A stretch of 11,181 bases of DNA from Bryobacterales bacterium (GTDB lineage: Bacteria; Acidobacteriota; Terriglobia; Bryobacterales; Bryobacteraceae). Position numbers and translations under genes: made by a program. This document shows positions 5,842 through 11,181 of the stretch, piece by piece. Location of the stretch: the NCBI GenBank assembly GCA_003132865.1, contig PKYZ01000149.1:172-11352 (forward strand). The letters run 5' to 3'. The notes beneath the pieces are model-generated. The model did no database searches and was not told the DNA's origin. It saw only the letters and a program-made list of their open reading frames with translations. Within the stretch, counting starts at the first letter, position 1. Each line of letters begins with the position of its first letter.

Positions 5842-7188
5842 CTACTTCCCCCGGCTCAGCCCCAGCGCGCGGATCCGCTTATGCAGATTGGTCCGCTCCA
5901 TCCCCAGCGCCCGCGCCGCCCCCGACACATTCCAATTGGCCTCCTCCAGCGCGCGCAGAATATGATCGCGCTCGGCGGATTCGCGCGCCTCTTGCACGCT
6001 GGAGCGCGGCCCCGGGTCCCGCTGCAGGCGAATCTCCACCGGAATCGCGTCGCGCGTCAGCCGCTCGCCGGCCGTCAGGATGGCCATGCGCTCGATGGCG
6101 TTGCGCAACTCGCGCGCATTGCCGGGCCACGGATGGCTCTCCAGAATCGGGTAGACCGAATCGTCCAGGGTCTTGGGCTTGAAGTTATTGCGCGCGCAGA
6201 AATCGTCGAGGAAGTACTCGGCCAGCAGCTTGATATCCTGCGGCCGCTCGCGCAGCGCCGGCACGCGGATGGGCACCACGCTCAGCCGGTAATACAGGTC
6301 TTCGCGGAATTTGGACTGCGCCACCAGCGCGCTCAGATCGCGGTTGGTGGCCGAGATCACGCGCACGGCCACGCGTATGGTCTGCTCGCCGCCCACGCGG
6401 TGGAACTCGCCTTCCTGCAGCACGCGCAGCAGCTTGGCCTGCGATGCGCCGTGCAGATCGCCCACTTCGTCCAGGAAAATCGTGCCGCTGTCGGCCAGCT
6501 CGAACTTGCCGCGGCGCACCCCGGCCGCGCCGGTGAACGCGCCCTTCTCGTGGCCGAATAATTCGGTTTCGAGCAGTTCGGTGGGGATGGCGGCGCAATT
6601 CACTTTCACGAAGGGTCCCGCGGCGAAGGGGCTGTTCTGATGGATATGGGCCGCGAGCAGCTCCTTGCCCGTGCCGGATTCGCCGATCAGCAACACACGC
6701 GCATCGGAACGGGCCGCCATGCTGGCCTGCTCCACGGCGCGCTGGAACGCCGGGCTGGAGCCGATCATCTTGGGGCTGCTGCCCACCAACTCGCGCAGGC
6801 GCTCGTTCTCCGCGCGCAGGCTGGAGTGCTCCAGCGCGTTCTTAACGGCCAGCAGCACCTTGTCGCGGCTGAGCGGCTTCTCCAGAAAATCGAAAGCGCC
6901 GGCGCGGGTGGCCTCCACCGCGTCCGCGATAGTGCCGTGTCCGGAGATCATCACGGCGGGCGCGGGATTGCCGTTCTGCCGCACGGAGCGCAGCAGGTCG
7001 ATGCCGCTGCCATCGGGCAGACGCACGTCGAACAGGAACGCGTCGGCGCGCTCCACATCTGGGTGCGCGCGGAACTCGCGGATGGATCGGCACACCCCGA
7101 TCGAGTAGCCTTCGCGCTCCAGGATCATGCGCAGCGAGCGGCCGATATTCTCTTCGTCATCCACGATCAGGATGCGCTTGGATGCCAT
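5842..7188 (-). CDS. ntrX: NtrX/NtrC-family sigma54-dependent response regulator
   Basis: 448 residues with the full three-part layout. The receiver domain (1-120) has the acidic pair Asp10-Asp11, phospho-acceptor Asp54, Ser82 and Lys104. The AAA+ sigma54-activator domain (about 140-375) has Walker A GESGTGKE (169-176), the sigma54-contact loop GAFTGA (216-221), Walker B TIFLDEVGD (236-244) and the arginine-finger region FREDLYYRL. The C-terminal Fis-type helix-turn-helix ends ERTNLHKRIRALGL, which is NtrX-like. Phosphorylation by the kinase just upstream should trigger ATP-driven opening of sigma54 promoters. Its ATG lies inside the 3' end of the kinase gene (32-base overlap in another frame), so translation is coupled. 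NtrX rather than another NtrC-type regulator is inferred from the DNA-binding helix and the NtrY-like partner. Confidence 0.93.
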   Translation of the reverse strand: MASKRILIVDDEENIGRSLRMILEREGYSIGVCRSIREFRAHPDVERADAFLFDVRLPDGSGIDLLRSVRQNGNPAPAVMISGHGTIADAVEATRAGAFDFLEKPLSRDKVLLAVKNALEHSSLRAENERLRELVGSSPKMIGSSPAFQRAVEQASMAARSDARVLLIGESGTGKELLAAHIHQNSPFAAGPFVKVNCAAIPTELLETELFGHEKGAFTGAAGVRRGKFELADSGTIFLDEVGDLHGASQAKLLRVLQEGEFHRVGGEQTIRVAVRVISATNRDLSALVAQSKFREDLYYRLSVVPIRVPALRERPQDIKLLAEYFLDDFCARNNFKPKTLDDSVYPILESHPWPGNARELRNAIERMAILTAGERLTRDAIPVEIRLQRDPGPRSSVQEARESAERDHILRALEEANWNVSGAARALGMERTNLHKRIRALGLSRGK

Positions 7189-8572
7189 TGGACGCCACGG
7201 GCAGCAGCACGCGGAAAGCGGCGCCGCCCAGTTCTCCTTTCACCAGCACGATGTCGCCGCCCGTCAGCAGGGCGCCCTTGCGGGAGATGGAAAGCCCCAG
7301 CCCCATGCCGCCCTTTTTGAACGAAATGGAAGGCTGAAACAAGGATTGCCGAATTTGTTCGCTCAGCCCCGGGCCGGAATCGTGCACCTCCACCAGCGCG
7401 TTGCCGTTGTGGACCGCGGTAATGCCCAGGATGCGCCCACCCTCGCCGGCGGCTTCCGCGGCGTTTTCGAGCAGATTGGTGAGGATGCCCCTCACCAGAT
7501 CCTGATCGGCCAGCGCTGTGGGATGGCCGGCGTCGAGGCGCAGGTCGTAGGTCAACTCGGGGTGGCCGCTCTTCAAAAAAGCGACGCGCTCTTCCAGCAG
7601 CGCGTTCAGATCCAGCGGCACGGGCAGCACGGGCGGCTCGGCGGCGAATTGCGAGAACGCGCGTATGCGGCGTTCCAGGCTCTCCACTTCCTCCACCACG
7701 ATCTGGGCGGCCTGCTCCACGAACGCGCGGTCGCGATCGCCGTAACGCGCCAGCATCTCCTCCACGGTGAGCCGGATGGGGGTGAGGGAATTCTTCACCT
7801 CGTGGGCCATCTTGCGCGCCAGGGTCCGCCAGCTTGCCAGTTGCGTCAGGTACACCAGGCGATCGGTCGAGTGCTGCAGGCGCTCCGCCATGTTGTTGAA
7901 GGCGCACATGGCGCGGCCGATCTCGTCGTCGCGGCGCGCTTCGACGCGTATGGCCAGGTCCCCCGCGGCGAGCTGCGAAAGGCCCGCCGTGAGTTGCTGG
8001 ATGGGGCCGCTGATGCGATGCGCCAGGTACACCAGCAGCACGAGCGAAGCGATCCAGACCGAAGCCGCCAGCAGCACGTAGGTGTACGTGAACCCGCGCA
8101 GCAGGTCGCGCGATTGCCGCTTCTCCACGATTTCCCGGGCGTTCCGATATTCGCGCGAAAGCTCGTCCAGCCCTACACCGCCCAGGCTGGTGGACCACTG
8201 CCATACTTCATCGCCGCGCCGCGACAGGTATTCGATATGGTCGCCATCGCGCCCGGATCTGAGGAAACGCTCGGAGTCGCCGCTGTCGAAGAAACTCTTC
8301 ACGGGCGCGGGCCATTGGTTTGGCTGGGCCGCGGCATAACGCAGCGGCTCCAGACGGCCGCTCAGTGCATCGTTCTTCAAAGCGTCGCAGGCGCGCTGAT
8401 ACAGCTCTTTGCCGGTCTTTTGCAGGGAGCGCGAGAGGCGGTCCAGCTCGCCTGTGGAGGCATAGCTCAGACTGCGGTCCAGCAGGGAGGTTGTAATCCA
8501 GAGGGTGGCGGCCAACGGAACCAAGGTGGCCGCCAGAAAGATCCCGATCAGCCTATTGCGCAGCCGGTTCAC
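7157..8572 (-). CDS. ntrY: NtrY-like membrane sensor histidine kinase
   Basis: The GTG at 8572 overlaps the upstream stop (GTGA) and places a membrane helix at the N-terminus, giving 471 residues; upstream in-frame codons belong to the overlapping gene. TM1 is about 8-30, followed by a periplasmic region (31-160), TM2 (164-184) and a HAMP domain (185-235). The kinase core has an H-box WRTLARKMAHEVKNSLTPI with His257, an N-box GILTNLLENAAEAA (Asn366/370), G1 VHDSGPGL (397-403) and G2 GGMGLGLSIS. The H-box context is characteristic of NtrY. NtrY proteins usually have a PAS domain between HAMP and H-box; here the H-box follows almost directly. The usual Asn-Pro after the phospho-His is Asn-Ser. 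It should phosphorylate the adjacent regulator; the signal is unknown. Confidence 0.92.
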   Translation of the reverse strand: MNRLRNRLIGIFLAATLVPLAATLWITTSLLDRSLSYASTGELDRLSRSLQKTGKELYQRACDALKNDALSGRLEPLRYAAAQPNQWPAPVKSFFDSGDSERFLRSGRDGDHIEYLSRRGDEVWQWSTSLGGVGLDELSREYRNAREIVEKRQSRDLLRGFTYTYVLLAASVWIASLVLLVYLAHRISGPIQQLTAGLSQLAAGDLAIRVEARRDDEIGRAMCAFNNMAERLQHSTDRLVYLTQLASWRTLARKMAHEVKNSLTPIRLTVEEMLARYGDRDRAFVEQAAQIVVEEVESLERRIRAFSQFAAEPPVLPVPLDLNALLEERVAFLKSGHPELTYDLRLDAGHPTALADQDLVRGILTNLLENAAEAAGEGGRILGITAVHNGNALVEVHDSGPGLSEQIRQSLFQPSISFKKGGMGLGLSISRKGALLTGGDIVLVKGELGGAAFRVLLPVASNGIQAHPDRG

Positions 8573-9246
8573 AGCGTTCGCGCGCCGCGGCCCACCAGTC
8601 TCTTGAGGTCGCCCAAGCGCAGCGGCCCGGCGTCCGCGGTCCATTGCGGCTGTTGATCGCGCGGGCGGCGGCTGAAGATCTCGATGAGCCGTGTCAGGTT
8701 GAGGCCGGACTCGCCAATCACCGCGGCTTCGTCCTTCGGCTCGGCCGCGCGCAATTCGAAGCGCAGCCAGAAGGGACGATCCTGGGGCAGGCCCGTGGAG
8801 CTGATGGCTACGTTGTCCAGGCACCAAGCTTCCGCCGCGGTCGCCGACAGGTGCGAAACCGTCCGCTGCCCTTCGCCCAGCTTCGTGACTGAGAACTTCT
8901 CTTCCCACAGGTCGTAGCTGAATACGAAACGCTCGGGCGTCCGCCGCAGACTGGTCGTAAAGTTGTCGGTGGTGAGGGTCAACTGCGTCAGGAACACCAC
9001 CGCGGCGCCGTCTCGTAGGCGATCGAGCGGCTTGCCGGCCAGGAAATGCAATTGGGGGGCGGCCACATGCAGATCATCGCCATCCCAGATGACGCTCAGG
9101 CGCTCGGCTGCCCCGAGGCAAGACAGAGGTATAGCCACACCGGCCAGAAGCCAGCGCCTGCGGCTGATCGGAACCGCTCCGCCCCCAGAGGGGACCCCGG
9201 GGCGCGGCTCGGTTTGTCCGCGCTCAAGTCTGTCCGTTTGCCTCAA
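8569..9246 (-). CDS. DUF4390-like exported protein of the ntrYX cluster
   Basis: 225 residues from a TTG start, the only plausible initiator I could find in this frame before the signal sequence. Residues 27-46 form an arginine-led hydrophobic segment (SRRRWLLAGVAIPLSCLGAA), so the protein is probably exported; SRRRWLL is somewhat Tat-like, but Sec export is as likely. The mature part resembles DUF4390, which is often found immediately upstream of NtrY-type kinases: LDRLRDGAAVVFLTQLTL, FVFSYDLWEEKFSVTKL, and RPFWLRFELRAAEP. Its biochemical function is unknown; a periplasmic accessory to the kinase is an inference from position. It lies 22 bases behind the barrel gene and overlaps the kinase start by four bases. 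Start confidence is low because the N-terminal 26 residues are Gly/Pro/Arg-rich and no clear ribosome binding site is seen. Confidence 0.7.
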   Translation of the reverse strand: MRQTDRLERGQTEPRPGVPSGGGAVPISRRRWLLAGVAIPLSCLGAAERLSVIWDGDDLHVAAPQLHFLAGKPLDRLRDGAAVVFLTQLTLTTDNFTTSLRRTPERFVFSYDLWEEKFSVTKLGEGQRTVSHLSATAAEAWCLDNVAISSTGLPQDRPFWLRFELRAAEPKDEAAVIGESGLNLTRLIEIFSRRPRDQQPQWTADAGPLRLGDLKRLVGRGARTL

Positions 9247-9268
9247 GATCGCGTTTGGCTCGCGCCAT

Positions 9269-10525
9269 TCAATAGTTCATGCCCACCATGAAAACCGGTT
9301 CAATGTGGCCTTCCTTGATCGGGAATGCCAACGCCGCGTACATGCCGTTCTGCCGCACACCCACGCCCACCGAATGCCGCAAGACCGCCGTCTGTCCCTG
9401 ATCCCATATTGCGCCACAATCGTAGAAAACGTCGAAGAGCCGGTACCGGTACTCCGCGGTATTGTGCACCATCCGGTCCCCGCCCAGCGGATCCAACTCA
9501 AATCTGTTCCACCCGCGGAGCATGGTGCTGTTACCTAGTATAAAGCGTTCAAAAAGCGGCGCTCGCCCGGTGATTGCGCCGGCTGTGAGGTCGTCCAGGA
9601 TCTGGTTGTGGCCCCAGGAGTAGACGTATTGCAAGTCTCCCTGGTGACGGGCATATGCGAAATCGCTGCCTAGAAGATTGGTGGCCGCGCGCAGGCTGTA
9701 ACCTGCGTCCCATTCTTGCTGGTTGGCGTCGGAGCCCTCCACGCGGCGATGATAGCGCAGAGTAGTCACCATCGCGTTGGCGGACTCCGTCCGCGCGGCC
9801 GGAAACTGCGATTGAAACCGTTCAAAACTGGCGCCCACGGTGAGGTTCACGACCCCCGGAGCGCCCCTGGAAAGCACGAAAGTCACCAGCGGTTCGATAT
9901 TCTGGCGAGTCCGGTAAATCCCGGAGGTGTCGCTTTCCGCGCCCGGCTGATCCAAGGCATTCGCGGTGGCCTGGTTCCACTGCTCGTGATAGCTCTCGAA
10001 ATCCAGACGGAACCTTACCCGATCGCTCATCAAGCGCTTGTCTTCATAGCGCGCGACGATGCCAGTGTAGCGCTCTGCCAGATCGTCGCCGTCGCTCACC
10101 GCGCCAAAGGTGAACGCCTGCGATCCCACGGTCGCAGTACCTTCCGCCAGCCCGGAAAGGCCCGCATCGGAGCGGTAAACGAGTTTCGGTACCGAGGCCT
10201 CGAATTTCGCGGGCGTCCCGCGCACGTCAAACACCACCCGCACATGTTCCGGCGTCTGCCCGCGCAGCAGGCGATGCGTGACCGCCCGCACGTGCAACTC
10301 CCGGCGGATGCGCGTTGCCAGATCGTCGAGCGCGGCCGGATTCAGCTTGGCGCCCACCAGCCGGGTGAGCTCGCCGCGCAAGCCGGTGCTGAGACCGGCC
10401 GGATTGTCGCCGGCGATGTCCACGCTCTCCACTGTGTAGCGCGTGTTGACGTTGATGTCCTGTTCCGGGTTGCCCGCCAGGAGGAGGCTGCTCCACACAA
10501 TCGAGGCGAGCCAGAGGAATCTCAT
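9269..10525 (-). CDS. Omp85/BamA-TamA-like outer-membrane barrel with one POTRA-like region
   Basis: 418 residues. A signal peptide (1-18, ending LLLAG) leads to a POTRA-like segment (about 29-105: YTVESVDIAGDNP at the start, VVFDVRG at the end) and then alternating amphipathic strands to the C-terminus. The Omp85 loop-6 signature appears as STMLRGWNRFELDPLGGDR with the arginine in LRGW, followed by AEYRYRLFDVFYDCGAIWD. The last residues FMVGMNY end in an aromatic residue, as expected for a barrel substrate of BamA. BamA has five POTRA domains and TamA three, so this is a short relative, possibly a lipid or protein translocating channel of unknown cargo. First gene of the cluster leading to ntrYX. 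No Shine-Dalgarno sequence precedes the ATG. Confidence 0.85.
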   Translation of the reverse strand: MRFLWLASIVWSSLLLAGNPEQDINVNTRYTVESVDIAGDNPAGLSTGLRGELTRLVGAKLNPAALDDLATRIRRELHVRAVTHRLLRGQTPEHVRVVFDVRGTPAKFEASVPKLVYRSDAGLSGLAEGTATVGSQAFTFGAVSDGDDLAERYTGIVARYEDKRLMSDRVRFRLDFESYHEQWNQATANALDQPGAESDTSGIYRTRQNIEPLVTFVLSRGAPGVVNLTVGASFERFQSQFPAARTESANAMVTTLRYHRRVEGSDANQQEWDAGYSLRAATNLLGSDFAYARHQGDLQYVYSWGHNQILDDLTAGAITGRAPLFERFILGNSTMLRGWNRFELDPLGGDRMVHNTAEYRYRLFDVFYDCGAIWDQGQTAVLRHSVGVGVRQNGMYAALAFPIKEGHIEPVFMVGMNY

Positions 10526-10536
10526 GGGCGGGAGCG

Positions 10537-10554
10537 ATGCAGATGATTGGCCAA
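10537..10554 (-). promoter_or_regulatory. Candidate sigma54 (-24/-12) promoter of the barrel-ntrYX operon
   Basis: The minus strand reads TTGGCCAATCATCTGCAT. TTGGC and TGCAT match the -24 and -12 ends of the sigma54 consensus, with the required ten bases between GG and GC; the central CAC is not conserved. Transcription would begin near 10527, two bases before the ATG, giving an almost leaderless message. That would explain the missing ribosome binding site. Low information content means chance cannot be excluded. Confidence 0.35.
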
Positions 10555-10631
10555 AAGGAAGTTACTGCAACAAAACAGCTTAGCTGAATGAGGGCTGTGA
10601 CTGTGCTTCACAGGTGTGTGGGAGAGCACTT

Positions 10632-10662
10632 TTGGGGGCCCATCTTAAATTCTTGGGGGCCC
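10632..10662. repeat. Direct repeat TTGGGGGCCC, 21-base period, hairpin-capable
   Basis: TTGGGGGCCC occurs at 10632-10641 and 10653-10662. Because GGGCCC is its own reverse complement, the two copies can also pair as a 6-bp stem around a 15-base AT-rich loop. On the plus strand the second copy is followed by G then TTTTT, which is terminator-like, but no plus-strand gene ends here. On the minus strand it lies just behind the RRM gene and no T run follows. Confidence 0.6.
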
Positions 10663-10666
10663 GTTT

Positions 10667-11041
10667 TTATAATGCTTTGGCCAACTCGGCGCCAAAGGCG
10701 GTCTTGGGAGCTGCGTCCTTGCCGCGCCGCGGTTTGCGGCCGTTGCGCTGCTGCTGGGGACGTTCCGTCGCCGGTTTGCTGTCTTTACCCTTGGAAGGCT
10801 GCGCCGGATTGGCCCGCAACAGCCGGTCTTCCAGAGGCGCCCGATCGAAACGGCGGATGATCGCCTGCATCTCGTCGGCGGTAGGCGCTTCCACGAATGC
10901 GAAGCCCTTGGATTCTTGTGTTTCGTGGTTGCGGATCACTTTAACCGAATCCGCGACCAGATTCTCGGCGGTCAGCCACGCTTTAATATCGTCGGCAGTG
11001 ACCCACGTGGGCAGGTTGCCTAGAAAAACAGTGAAATTCAT
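10667..11041 (-). CDS. Small RRM-domain RNA-binding protein
   Basis: 124 residues. The N-terminal 80 form one RNA recognition motif: RNP2 is VFLGNL (5-10) and RNP1 is KGFAFVEA (45-52), with the aromatic positions that stack on RNA bases present. The 45 C-terminal residues are a disordered, basic, Lys/Arg/Gln/Pro-rich tail (KGKDSKPATERPQQQRNGRK). Small single-RRM proteins of this kind occur in cyanobacteria and many environmental bacteria, and some are cold-responsive. Their targets are mostly unknown. It appears monocistronic. The ATG is the natural family start, but the nearest Shine-Dalgarno-like GGAG is 15 bases away, which is far. Confidence 0.93.
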   Translation of the reverse strand: MNFTVFLGNLPTWVTADDIKAWLTAENLVADSVKVIRNHETQESKGFAFVEAPTADEMQAIIRRFDRAPLEDRLLRANPAQPSKGKDSKPATERPQQQRNGRKPRRGKDAAPKTAFGAELAKAL

Positions 11042-11111
11042 TCAGTGATTCGTTTACTCCGTTGGTTGGATTTGTGGCACTTCAAGGGAAGGATTCCGCT
11101 CTGCCACCTAG

Positions 11112-11141
11112 ATAGTATCAGACAGGACCGGTGGAGCGCAA
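11112..11141 (-). promoter_or_regulatory. Possible sigma70 promoter of the RRM gene
   Basis: On the minus strand TTGCGC (11141-11136) and TACTAT (11117-11112) are separated by 18 bases, giving a start near 11105 and a leader of about 64 bases. Both hexamers are imperfect. Confidence 0.3.
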
Positions 11142-11149
11142 ACCTGTGG

Positions 11150-11181
11150 GGCAGGACTCGGCAGGACTCCAGTCCTGCGCG
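11150..11181. repeat. Intergenic palindromic repeat, cut by window end
   Basis: GCAGGACTC occurs twice (11151-11159 and 11161-11169), and the second copy starts a perfect palindrome GCAGGACT-CC-AGTCCTGC (11161-11178). The layout recalls the dispersed GCAGGCTnnAGCCTGC-type intergenic palindromes I associate with Solibacter-like genomes. This is from memory and the unit may continue past the window. Confidence 0.6.

Noticed and set aside
7127..8656. Long plus-strand frame of 509 residues
   Set aside because: It is antisense to the kinase gene, His/Gln/Arg-rich and without motifs; such long shadows are common in GC-rich DNA.
8573..8908. Upstream in-frame extension of the kinase gene
   Set aside because: It overlaps the DUF4390-like gene in another frame and has no domain-like content; the GTG at 8572 gives a proper N-terminal membrane helix.
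11073..11095. Plus-strand TGGCAC as a sigma54 promoter
   Set aside because: No GC element at the required spacing and no plus-strand gene downstream within the window.
1..11181. CRISPR array, tRNA or rRNA genes
   Set aside because: No regularly spaced repeats, cloverleaf-like segments or rRNA motifs were seen on either strand.

Overview
The window is GC-rich (roughly 60-65% by eye) and densely coding. It looks like a chromosomal segment of a soil Acidobacteriota of the Solibacter/Bryobacterales kind. That assignment is an inference from gene style: M28 peptidases with Pro-rich tails, a short stand-alone N-acetylglutamate synthase beside argB and argC, an NtrYX-like pair with a DUF4390-like protein and an Omp85-like barrel, and a GCAGGACT-type intergenic palindrome. 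No rRNA, tRNA or CRISPR array was seen.

Layout. (1) Bases 2-1027, plus strand: the 3' part of a secreted or periplasmic M28 zinc peptidase, cut by the window edge. It converges on (2) a minus-strand MoeA-like molybdopterin-binding protein (1187-2158), which has a strong intrinsic terminator behind it (1093-1127) and an AGGAC/GTCCT palindrome across its probable transcription start. (3) A tight minus-strand arginine operon, argC-argB-argA (4689 down to 2301). Its two junctions are 4-base stop/start overlaps (GTGA, ATGA). It encodes steps 3, 2 and 1 of acetylated ornithine synthesis, in reverse pathway order. (4) Bases 4690-5314 form a lower-GC stretch of about 600 bases with no convincing intact gene. 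It holds dyads in the argC leader, a possible decayed transposase tail and a perfect 15-bp inverted repeat. (5) A BrnT-type toxin domain and its usual small antitoxin partner are fused in one reading frame (5315-5806, minus).

(6) A four-gene minus-strand cluster runs from 10525 to 5842: an Omp85/BamA-like outer-membrane barrel with one POTRA-like region, a DUF4390-like exported protein, an NtrY-like membrane histidine kinase and an NtrX-like sigma54 activator. The last three overlap or are closely packed. A GG-N10-GC sequence resembling a -24/-12 promoter lies just upstream of the barrel gene. If real, the operon's own activator could control it, and the barrel transcript would be almost leaderless. 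(7) At the right end is a small RRM-type RNA-binding protein (10667-11041, minus), with two copies of TTGGGGGCCC behind it and an intergenic palindromic repeat upstream that runs into the window edge.

The most unusual elements are the single-ORF toxin-antitoxin fusion, the NtrYX operon that includes its own outer-membrane barrel and possible sigma54 promoter, and the palindromic operator in front of the MoeA-like gene.
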